A stretch of DNA of 5,405 bases from an uncultured Eubacteriales bacterium. Lineage in GTDB: Bacteria > Bacillota > Clostridia > Oscillospirales > Oscillospiraceae. How positions within the stretch are numbered: position 1 is the first letter of the stretch; each line of letters opens with the position of its first letter. Under the pieces are notes generated by a model. That model saw only the letters and a list, made by a program, of their open reading frames with translations. It did no database searches and was not told the DNA's origin. Of the stretch, positions 1-5,032 are shown one piece after another. Made by a program: the position numbers and the translations under genes. The stretch spans positions 1 to 5,405 of the forward strand of contig USPI01000104.1 of the NCBI GenBank assembly GCA_900556535.1, in the 5' to 3' direction.

Positions 1-263
1 CCTCCTATCCCAACAATGGGACAAGAGCTGCGCTCCTGCGATACCACCCAAATTGACGAAGAATTCGTCCGCTCGCTTATGCGTACCATCATACGCACCC
101 CGATTGATAACGGGAGGGATCCCGTCGGCATCTACTCGGCAAACGCCTTTCAAGCCGCCCTCCGAAGTCCATTCACTCCGCTCCGACGGCCGCGATCACA
201 CCACCCGCGACTCTCTTAACGACGGTTTTTGCAAAGCTACTTCTCTTCGTCATTGGTTTAGTT
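1..263 (-). ncRNA. T-box riboswitch leader, predicted tryptophan specificity (3' end off window)
   Basis: This cis-acting leader binds uncharged tRNA and chooses between antitermination and termination of the downstream gene, which lies left of position 1. On the minus strand, stem I shows GAAG pairing with CUUC below the specifier loop and GCUUUGC pairing with GCGGAGU above it. The AGUA motif lies on the 5' side and GAAUGGA on the 3' side. By the family rule of GAA followed by the specifier and a purine, the specifier is UGG (positions 171-169), a Trp codon. An AAGAGAG element and a GGUGGUGUGA distal-loop element follow the usual order. Stem III is ACGGG/CCCGU (125-110). The T-box core GGGUGGUAUCGC spans 49-38 and its UGGN bulge is UGGU. 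Two extra hairpins (97-80 and 69-55) lie between stem III and the core. The expected target is trpS or another Trp gene, inferred only. T-box identity is very secure; Trp specificity is fairly secure. Confidence 0.92.
2..27 (-). terminator. T-box terminator hairpin
   Basis: On the minus strand CUCUUGUCCCA (27-17) pairs with UGGGAUAGGAG (12-2) around a UUGU loop, giving 11 continuous pairs including two G-U. It sits directly after the T-box core, where the terminator of this riboswitch class belongs, and its 5' arm is the sequence that would be held away in the antiterminator. The U-tract would fall beyond position 1, so termination activity is inferred. The 3' arm contains AGGAGG, so a role in hiding a ribosome site cannot be excluded from this window. 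Confidence 0.78.
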
Positions 264-269
264 GCTTGC

Positions 270-297
270 ATTATAACACCTTGATTTCCGTTGTCAA
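270..297 (-). promoter_or_regulatory. Sigma-A promoter for the T-box transcript
   Basis: On the minus strand a perfect -35 TTGACA (297-292) is followed after 16 bp by a perfect -10 TATAAT (275-270). Transcription should start near 263, just upstream of stem I of the T-box. Two consensus hexamers imply strong basal transcription, as is usual for attenuation-controlled genes, where control comes after initiation. Confidence 0.9.
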
Positions 298-432
298 GCC
301 CCTAAATAAAATTTTTTTCGCAGCCGATTTTCGTGGGCGGCGTTTTGCTATTATATATAGTATTCACGCAAGGCTTGTGTAAATTGCGCGGTCCGGGTGA
401 AATTAATGCTGCCGTTTTGTAGGAATTGACGA

Positions 433-461
433 TTGACTTTTGCCATTTAAAGCGATATTAT
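433..461 (+). promoter_or_regulatory. Sigma-A promoter for the leader peptide and ABC transporter operon
   Basis: TTGACT (433-438) and TATTAT (456-461) are separated by an optimal 17 bp, each one base off consensus. Predicted start is about 467-469, roughly 50 nt before the leader peptide start codon. It diverges from the T-box promoter with about 135 bp between the two -35 boxes. That spacer (298-432) contains AT-rich stretches but no gene or operator that I can identify. Confidence 0.82.
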
Positions 462-516
462 TGCACCATAAACCACGGCGCGTCAGCCGGAGCGATTTTT
501 GAAAGGAGAAGCGGCA

Positions 517-672
517 ATGAATTTCTGCACTGCGAAAAACATGAATAACGCCGGCAGCATGATTGCGTCTGCTTGCTCCTTTTACAGCTATTTTACGGTC
601 TGCTATGCAGACCGCCGTTTTGCTGTTTATATTTCGTCCGACCGGTGTGACCGCTCTGAATGGGTTTTCTGA
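517..672 (+). CDS. Regulatory leader peptide with a single Trp codon near its end
   Basis: A 51-residue ORF starts at ATG 517, eight bases after a strong AAAGGAG ribosome site (502-508), and ends at TGA 670-672. The terminator hairpin begins 16 bases after the stop codon. The product starts MNFCTAKNMNN and ends SSDRCDRSEWVF. The only Trp is residue 49 (codon 661-663), followed by Val, Phe and stop. It is not a secretion signal or a recognisable domain, and its Cys-, Tyr- and Arg-rich C-terminal half overlaps an RNA hairpin. Position, ribosome site and terminator argue that it is a regulatory leader peptide rather than a functional protein. One Trp codon, rather than the two or more common in classical trp leaders, leaves open a TnaC-like arrest mechanism. 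Its role in Trp sensing is an inference supported by the Trp-type transporter downstream. Confidence 0.72.
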   Translation: MNFCTAKNMNNAGSMIASACSFYSYFTVCYADRRFAVYISSDRCDRSEWVF

Positions 673-688
673 TTTTATACGGAGATCT

Positions 689-723
689 CAGGGTGCTGCC
701 AACCGGCGGCGCCCTGTTTTTTT
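689..723 (+). terminator. Intrinsic terminator (attenuator) before the transporter operon
   Basis: CAGGGTGCTGCC (689-700) pairs with GGCGGCGCCCTG (705-716) around an AACC loop: 12 continuous pairs, two of them G-U. Seven Ts follow directly (717-723). This is a textbook Rho-independent terminator placed 65 bp before a start codon and after a translated leader ORF, so it should act as a conditional attenuator rather than an end-of-gene signal. Confidence 0.92.
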
Positions 724-788
724 AATTAAAAATTCAGCGCTTTAAACCACCAAACAGACTGTTAAGCGTCAAAAAAGGAGAAATCGAT

Positions 789-1754
789 ATGAAAAAGAAA
801 ATCACGGCTCTTGTTATGGCTGCCGCAATGTGTCTGAGCTTTGCCGCGTGCGGCTCGGGCGGCAACGACAGCGCAAAGGATACCTTCACCGTCGGTATTT
901 GCCAGCTTGCCCAGCACGATGCGCTGGACGCCGCGACCAAGGGCTTCAAGGATGCTCTCAAGCAGGAGCTCGGCGACAAGGTCGAGTTCGTGGAGCAGAA
1001 CGCATCCAACGACATTCCGACCTGCGGCACCATCTGCAACGGCTTCGTTTCCGACGGCGTTGACCTCATCCTCGCAAATGCGACCCCGGCGCTTCAGGCT
1101 GCCGTAGCCGCAACGCAGACCATCCCCATCCTCGGCACGGCGGTTACCGAATACGGCGTCGCGCTTGACATCGAAAACTTCGGCGGCACGGTCGGCGGCA
1201 ACGTCTCCGGCACCTCCGACCTTGCTCCTCTGGATCAGCAGGCAGATATGTTCTCCGAACTCCTGCCCGATGCAAAGACCGTCGGCATCCTCTACTGCTC
1301 GGCAGAGGCCAACTCCGTATACCAGGCGAACGTGGTCAAGGCGGCTCTCGAGGCCAAGGGCCTGACCGTTAAGATCTACACCTTCTCCGACTCCAACGAT
1401 GTTGCCACCGTCACCGCCACCGCATGCGACGAGTGCGACGCTCTTTACATCCCCACCGATAACACCGCTGCATCCTGTGCCGAGGCGATAAACAACGTCG
1501 CCCTCCCCAAGAATACCCCCATCATCGCGGGCGAAAAGAGCATCTGCGAGAAGTGCGGCATTGCGACCCTCTCCATTGACTACTACGAGCTGGGCGTGAC
1601 CACCGGCAAGATGGCTGCCAAGATCCTCAAGGGCGAGAGCAACATTTCCGAAATGCCCATCGAGTACTACCAGAATCCCGTCAAGATGGCTAACCCCGAG
1701 ATTTGCAAGGAATTGGGTATTACCATTCCCTCCGATTACACCGCGATCGAGTAA
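789..1754 (+). CDS. trpX: ABC transporter substrate-binding lipoprotein, tryptophan-type (TrpX-like, COG2984)
   Basis: This is the extracytoplasmic solute-binding component of an importer, anchored by lipid to the outer face of the membrane. The 321-residue product begins with Lys2-4, a hydrophobic stretch and a lipobox Phe18-Ala-Ala-Cys21, so Cys21 is the predicted lipidated N-terminus. Conserved ABC_sub_bind (PF04392) blocks are visible: a GxxQLxxHxALDAAxxGF-type stretch at 36-53, DLILANATPALQAA at 92-105, GTSDLAP at 141-147, IPTDN at 221-225 and SIDYYELGVTTG at 262-273. Length is normal for the family. The start is fixed by AGGAG at 776-780, eight bases upstream. Characterised relatives in streptococci bind tryptophan, and a Vibrio relative binds phenylalanine (recalled). 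The Trp-codon leader and neighbouring Trp T-box favour tryptophan here. An odd feature is ten cysteines beyond Cys21, including CDEC and CEKC motifs. Confidence 0.85.
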   Translation: MKKKITALVMAAAMCLSFAACGSGGNDSAKDTFTVGICQLAQHDALDAATKGFKDALKQELGDKVEFVEQNASNDIPTCGTICNGFVSDGVDLILANATPALQAAVAATQTIPILGTAVTEYGVALDIENFGGTVGGNVSGTSDLAPLDQQADMFSELLPDAKTVGILYCSAEANSVYQANVVKAALEAKGLTVKIYTFSDSNDVATVTATACDECDALYIPTDNTAASCAEAINNVALPKNTPIIAGEKSICEKCGIATLSIDYYELGVTTGKMAAKILKGESNISEMPIEYYQNPVKMANPEICKELGITIPSDYTAIE

Positions 1755-1797
1755 TATTTAAAGCAACTAAAGCAACAAATCGAAATGAGGTCCTGAA

Positions 1798-2781
1798 ATG
1801 ACAATGTCCGTTTACCTGTCCGCCCTGAGCGTGACTAATCTGATATCGAGAATGCCCGCAGCGCTTGCGCAGGGGCTGATATGGGGTCTGATGGCGCTTG
1901 GCGTGTTCATCACCTTCCGCCTGCTGGATATAGCCGACCTGACCGTTGACGGCTCGTTTGCGACGGGCGGCGCGGTGACGGTAATGCTCCTGCTGGCGGG
2001 TGTGCCCGCGTGGGCTGCGCTGCTTATCGCGATAGCCGTCGGCGTGCTCACCGGACTGTGCACCGGCTTTCTTCACACAAAGCTCGGCATTCCGGCGATA
2101 CTCGCAGGTATACTCACGCAGTTTGCGCTGTATTCGATAAACCTGCGCATAATGACAAAGGCGAACCAGACCGCGAGCGTGCAGAAATTTGGCATGATTT
2201 GGGAGAACAAGGATGGATTTCTCGTCTCGTCCCTGCATATCCCGCAGGCGATACTCGTCGGGCTCGTCATTTCGGCCGTCATCGTCGCTCTTTCCTACTG
2301 GTACTTCGGTACCGAGCAGGGCAGCGCGCTGCGCGCAACGGGAAATAACCCCGCGATGAGCCGCGCACAGGGCATACATATCGAAACGATGAAGGTCATC
2401 GGTCTCGGACTTTCAAACGGCATCGTCGCTCTCGCCGGCGGACTTATGACCCAGTTTCAGGGCACTGCCGATGTCAGCATGGGCAGAGGCGCAATCGTTA
2501 TCGGCCTTGCCGCCATCGTCATCGGTGAAATTCTGTGCGACGCCATATTCAGCAAGGGCTGCAACTTCGCCGTCAGGCTCAGCTTCATAATCCTCGGCGG
2601 CGTCATTTACTACGCGGTCATGGTCGTCATTCTCTGGCTCAGGCTCGACCCGAACGACCTCAAGCTCTTCACCGCGATAATCGTTGCGATATTCCTCGCA
2701 GTGCCGCAGCTCAAGGCGCGGTCAAAAAGCTCGTTTGCCGGCGCGAAGAAGCGCGCCCTGAACGAAAGGAGCGATGCATAA
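1798..2781 (+). CDS. trpY: ABC transporter permease, tryptophan-type (TrpY-like, COG4120)
   Basis: This is the membrane-spanning channel subunit of the importer, 327 residues, in the BPD_transp_2 (LivH/LivM-like) superfamily. About eight to nine hydrophobic segments are visible, roughly at 21-40, 56-68, 70-90, 98-115, 150-169, 198-218, 231-247, 260-281 and 289-304. The family hallmark LLDIADLTVDGSF follows the first segment (42-54). The cytoplasmic loop LRATGNNPAMSRAQGI (178-193) corresponds to the conserved coupling region contacting the ATPase. The start at 1798 has GAGGT six bases upstream; the next ATG (1804) would be 12 bases from it and is less likely. It lies 43 bp after the binding-protein gene and overlaps the ATPase start by one base (TAATG), indicating one operon with translational coupling. 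The basic, Ala/Ser-rich C-terminal tail (about 306-327) is probably cytoplasmic. Confidence 0.87.
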   Translation: MTMSVYLSALSVTNLISRMPAALAQGLIWGLMALGVFITFRLLDIADLTVDGSFATGGAVTVMLLLAGVPAWAALLIAIAVGVLTGLCTGFLHTKLGIPAILAGILTQFALYSINLRIMTKANQTASVQKFGMIWENKDGFLVSSLHIPQAILVGLVISAVIVALSYWYFGTEQGSALRATGNNPAMSRAQGIHIETMKVIGLGLSNGIVALAGGLMTQFQGTADVSMGRGAIVIGLAAIVIGEILCDAIFSKGCNFAVRLSFIILGGVIYYAVMVVILWLRLDPNDLKLFTAIIVAIFLAVPQLKARSKSSFAGAKKRALNERSDA

Positions 2782-3575
2782 TGCTTGAAGTCAAGAACAT
2801 TTCCAAGACCTTTAACCCGGGCACCATAAACGAAAAGCACGCGCTGACGAATCTCAGCCTGAGCCTCAATGACGGCGATTTTGTCACCGTCATCGGCGGC
2901 AACGGCGCGGGCAAGAGTACGCTCCTGAACGCAATCGCGGGCGTGTGGCCGGTAGACGGCGGCGCCGTGATAATCGACGGCATGGACGTCACCGGAATGC
3001 CCGAATACAAGCGCGCCAAGTACATCGGCCGCGTTTTTCAGGATCCCATGATGGGCACCGCGCCCAATATGCAGATCGAGGAAAACCTTGCTCTGGCTTA
3101 CCGCCGCGGCAAAAAGCGCGGGCTCAGATGGGGCGTGACGGCGGCGGAAAGAGAGTTTTACCGCGAAAAGCTTGCGACCCTCGGGCTGGGGCTTGAGGAC
3201 AGGCTCACCGCGAAGGTCGGGCTGCTGTCGGGAGGTCAGCGGCAGGCGCTGACGCTGCTCATGGCGTCGCTTCAGACGCCGAAGCTGCTGCTGCTCGACG
3301 AGCACACCGCGGCGCTTGACCCGGCAACGGCACAGAAGGTGCTCGAGCTGTCCGACAGGATAATAAGCGAGAATAAGCTGACCGCGCTCATGATAACGCA
3401 TAACATGAGCGATGCCATACGCCACGGCAACCGCCTCATCATGATGGACAGGGGCAGGATCGTCCTCGACATCTCCGGCGAGGAGAAAAAGCGACTCACC
3501 AAGGCCGACCTGCTCGCGCGCTTCGCCGAAAAGGCCGGCGTGCAGGAGGAAACCGACTCCGTGCTGCTGTCGTAA
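2781..3575 (+). CDS. trpZ: ABC transporter ATP-binding protein, tryptophan-type (TrpZ-like, COG1101)
   Basis: This is the cytoplasmic ATPase that powers the importer, 264 residues. All motifs are intact: Walker A GGNGAGKST (39-47), Q-loop Gln87 in RVFQDP, signature LSGGQRQ (149-155), Walker B LLLLDE (169-174), D-loop ALDP (178-181) and H-loop His207 in ITHN. The VFQDPMMGTAPNM region (85-97) is characteristic of the COG1101 ATPases that partner this permease family. The same reading frame stays open upstream to 2535, but that part lies inside the permease gene in another frame. The true start is ATG 2781, with GAAAGGAG nine bases upstream and a one-base overlap with the permease stop. It has no cysteines, unlike the binding protein. 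It is the last gene of the operon, and a strong hairpin begins 13 bases after its stop. The gene symbol follows streptococcal usage; substrate assignment is by context. Confidence 0.88.
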   Translation: MLEVKNISKTFNPGTINEKHALTNLSLSLNDGDFVTVIGGNGAGKSTLLNAIAGVWPVDGGAVIIDGMDVTGMPEYKRAKYIGRVFQDPMMGTAPNMQIEENLALAYRRGKKRGLRWGVTAAEREFYREKLATLGLGLEDRLTAKVGLLSGGQRQALTLLMASLQTPKLLLLDEHTAALDPATAQKVLELSDRIISENKLTALMITHNMSDAIRHGNRLIMMDRGRIVLDISGEEKKRLTKADLLARFAEKAGVQEETDSVLLS

Positions 3576-3588
3576 AGTGAATCAAAGT

Positions 3589-3624
3589 AAACCGCCCGTG
3601 AGGGGAAAACCTCACGGGCGGTTT
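3589..3624 (+). terminator. Terminator hairpin between convergent units
   Basis: AAACCGCCCGTGAGG (3589-3603) pairs perfectly with CCTCACGGGCGGTTT (3610-3624) around GGAAAA, a 15-bp stem starting 13 bases after the ATPase stop. On the plus strand the U-tract is poor (TTT then GCCGCT). On the minus strand TTTACTTTG follows, which is somewhat better. It probably ends the transporter operon and also stops leftward transcripts from the minus-strand block, acting in both directions. Confidence 0.8.
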
Positions 3625-3644
3625 GCCGCTCTGCAAGAAACTCA

Positions 3645-3672
3645 TTGCAAACGAATGTAAAAGTCGTATAAC
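3645..3672 (+). promoter_or_regulatory. Orphan promoter-like sequence
   Basis: TTGCAA and TATAAC hexamers, 16 bp apart, follow the operon terminator. No convincing downstream gene exists on the plus strand: transcription from here would be antisense to the two membrane-protein genes. It could be a chance match, a small-RNA promoter, or a relic left from an earlier arrangement. Confidence 0.3.
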
Positions 3673-3728
3673 AGAGGTAATTTGTGATACTTTTTTGCTG
3701 AAACGGAGAATGCACCGATGGGCGCCTT

Positions 3729-3781
3729 GCGTATACGCGCAGCAGCGCGGGAACGGAATAATTCCGGTGTTGTATATACAA
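3729..3781. repeat. Cluster of short palindromes
   Basis: Four adjoining inverted repeats fall in 53 bp: GCGTATACGC (3729-3738), CGCGC/GCGCG with an AGCA spacer (3736-3749), CGGAAT/ATTCCG with one central base (3754-3766) and TTGTATATACAA (3770-3781). All are perfect. They could be protein-binding sites or a recombination or attachment region next to the accessory block, or a structured 3' region of the leftward transcript. No family of repeats is recognised. Confidence 0.5.
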
Positions 3782-3849
3782 TTTAAGCTTTCTTGGAGCG
3801 GCAAAACCTCGCAGCCCTTGCTCTCGTAATACTTTTCCGTTTCATTCCG

Positions 3850-4386
3850 TTATTCCTTTTCTTCGCGCAATTCCGCTCCATACCTGCAAATCAGAGACAT
3901 GACAATGAACATCACGCCCGGTGCCACAGAAACGGAAAGATCCGGCTGAAAGGGCGCAGCACCGTGCAGTGTCTGTTCCATCACGGCATGGACGATTTCC
4001 GCAATTATCTGCGTTCCGATCGGAATACAGATTGCAAGAATCCCCAAACGCATCAATTCTTTTGCACCGCCAAGATCAAACGGCGTACCGTCAGCAAGTT
4101 CGCGCTTAAAGTAATGCTCCGCAAATTTGGCAAGCACTGCTTCCCCGGCGCATAGAATCATCCATGTCGCCATAGCCGCATATACCGTGCCGGCGGTAAC
4201 TCCTGCCTCAATGCTCAGGATGCTTTCCAACGTAACGCCGCCGATTTTCAATGTCGGCGCACCGAGCGCCATACTGAGAATCCCGACGACACAGCCGCAG
4301 AAACCGATGATGCAGATGATAAACACGATCCTGCTGAGAACTTCTCCGATTTTAGACAGCTTTTGAATAGTATTTAATGTTTTCAC
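3850..4386 (-). CDS. Small membrane protein, DUF2975-like
   Basis: A 178-residue protein with four hydrophobic segments at about 18-40, 62-82, 112-132 and 151-168. Between segments two and three is a polar stretch with DGTPF (99-103) followed by RLGI (113-116). The C-terminus carries CRYGAELREE (167-176). This arrangement resembles DUF2975 membrane proteins of Firmicutes, whose function is unknown to me. The chosen start is GTG 4384-4386, six bases after AAGGAG (4398-4393). An in-frame GTG at 4437 would add 17 residues but has a weaker AGGA site, so it is a lesser alternative. It lies 60 bp downstream of another membrane-protein gene on the same strand and is probably cotranscribed. DUF2975 genes are often followed by a small YozG-like HTH regulator gene (recalled), but none is visible between here and 3625. 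Confidence 0.65.
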   Translation of the reverse strand: MKTLNTIQKLSKIGEVLSRIVFIICIIGFCGCVVGILSMALGAPTLKIGGVTLESILSIEAGVTAGTVYAAMATWMILCAGEAVLAKFAEHYFKRELADGTPFDLGGAKELMRLGILAICIPIGTQIIAEIVHAVMEQTLHGAAPFQPDLSVSVAPGVMFIVMSLICRYGAELREEKE

Positions 4387-4446
4387 GGTACACTCCTTCT
4401 GTGCGTCTGTTTGTACCCATTTTATAGGTTCTTTCACCGTTGTTTC

Positions 4447-4968
4447 CTACTGCTGGTTATAAGTAGGGGGTGTTCTGTTTCGATCGATCCGCTTGAAAAA
4501 GAGAAAATAAATCAGCAAACCGTCAATGACAAAATCATAAATGCGCAGACGGTCAAAGAGGAGTATGCTGGATAAAATCGAAACGAGCACGATCCCAACA
4601 CCGATAATTTTAGGAAACGATCCCCGCTCTTTTGTCATCCACGCGAAATACGCCATGATCGGCGATAAAAATGCAAATACCGTCCACCCGATGATGAAGG
4701 ACCAGCCGTAGACTCCATGGGTAAGCATGGCTGCTGCATAATAGGTGAGCAGCATCCCGATGCAAAACGGAAAGATATTGCACATGGCGGAGCGCTTTGT
4801 GGGGCTGTAAATGGCGATCAGTGTTCCTATCAGAATCCAGATCGACATCTGAGAGAAAATCTCGCCGAGGTTTTGCGTGTAAATATCAAGCAGCCGTGCC
4901 GCTGTCCCAAGAAAAAGCCCGGATAGGAGCATAGATATTGGATTAAGTATATTTTGATGGTTCTTCAC
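4447..4968 (-). CDS. Multi-pass membrane protein of unknown function (possibly DUF6518-like)
   Basis: A 173-residue protein with about six hydrophobic segments, roughly at 10-28, 41-55, 64-81, 90-110, 119-138 and 144-159. Short charged loops lie between them, and the basic C-terminal tail (KRIDRNR, 159-165) is likely cytoplasmic. There is no signal peptide cleavage site, no catalytic motif and no transporter motif that I recognise. The resemblance to clostridial DUF6518 proteins is from memory and tentative. The start is GTG 4966-4968 with GGAGGG (4983-4978) nine bases upstream. It is preceded by a Cys_rich_KTR-type gene and followed by a DUF2975-like gene on the same strand, so it sits in a small accessory cluster. 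Its base composition is visibly lower in GC than the transporter operon. Confidence 0.65.
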   Translation of the reverse strand: MKNHQNILNPISMLLSGLFLGTAARLLDIYTQNLGEIFSQMSIWILIGTLIAIYSPTKRSAMCNIFPFCIGMLLTYYAAAMLTHGVYGWSFIIGWTVFAFLSPIMAYFAWMTKERGSFPKIIGVGIVLVSILSSILLFDRLRIYDFVIDGLLIYFLFFKRIDRNRTPPTYNQQ

Positions 4969-4989
4969 AATGAAATTCCCTCCGATAAA

Positions 4990-5032
4990 AAGGTGCAGAA
5001 CGAGCTCTGTTGCTCATCGGGTTCAGCTCTGC
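4990..5032 (-). terminator. Possible weak terminator after the KTR gene
   Basis: On the minus strand GCAGAGCT (5032-5025) can pair with AGCT plus TCTGC (5006-5003 and 4999-4995), with a short unpaired bulge in the 3' arm. A run of five Ts (4991-4987) follows two bases after. The stem is interrupted and overlaps the last codons of the KTR frame, so termination would be partial at best. The ribosome site of the next gene lies just beyond. Confidence 0.35.

Larger units (their letters stand above)
462..723 (+). promoter_or_regulatory. Leader-peptide transcription attenuator upstream of the ABC importer
   Basis: Between the promoter and the first transporter gene the transcript carries a strong ribosome site, a 51-codon ORF, an internal hairpin and an intrinsic terminator. 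The internal hairpin is CGGTCTGC/GCAGACCG, 596-603 with 607-614, with a TAT loop. Two candidate antiterminator pairings would disrupt the terminator's 5' arm. One is CGCTCTGA (652-659) with TCAGGGTG (688-695), 8 pairs including two G-U. The other is GGCAGCA (553-559) with TGCTGCC (694-700), 7 Watson-Crick pairs but long range. Translation of the ORF past its single Trp codon must influence which fold wins. The sign of control (stalling gives on or off) cannot be settled by inspection. Confidence 0.75.
3625..3849. other. Noncoding convergent intergenic region with palindromes
   Basis: This 225-bp stretch lies between the operon terminator and the end of the minus-strand membrane-protein gene. 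I see no convincing gene. It holds a promoter-like pair on the plus strand, TTGCAA (3645-3650) and TATAAC (3667-3672) with a 16-bp spacer. It also holds a cluster of perfect inverted repeats at 3729-3781. Short open frames on both strands lack family resemblance or well-spaced ribosome sites. Confidence 0.6.

Noticed and set aside
168..172. Alternative T-box specifiers AUG (Met) or AAU (Asn) in offset registers
   Set aside because: The stem I fold places GAA against the AGUA side with UGG and a purine following, the family register; AUG is kept only as a minor alternative because of the UGGU bulge.
16..382. Open frames on the plus strand across the left edge
   Set aside because: They are antisense to the T-box RNA, lack ribosome sites and show no protein family; the region is fully explained as structured RNA on the other strand.
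563..745. 60-codon plus-strand frame running through the attenuator
   Set aside because: It has no ribosome site, overlaps the well-supported leader peptide in another frame and reads through the terminator hairpin.
2535..2780. N-terminal extension of the ATPase upstream of 2781
   Set aside because: The frame is open but lies inside the permease gene, encodes low-complexity basic sequence and has no homology; ATG 2781 has a good ribosome site and gives the normal family N-terminus.
1720..3425. Long minus-strand frames opposite the permease and ATPase genes
   Set aside because: They are shadows of GC-rich coding sequence; the plus-strand frames carry intact family motifs and proper starts.
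3718..3786. 22-codon plus-strand frame starting at ATG 3718
   Set aside because: CGGAGA lies upstream, but the product is a short Arg/Ala peptide encoded across the palindrome cluster with no recognisable feature.
3775..3840. Small basic minus-strand peptide (about 20 residues) after the DUF2975-like gene
   Set aside because: Its position would suit the usual downstream regulator, but it is too short, has no HTH and its AAGGA site is weak.
3793..4366. Plus-strand frames opposite the DUF2975-like gene
   Set aside because: They have no hydrophobic or domain logic and lack ribosome sites; the minus frame has four clear membrane segments and an AAGGAG site.
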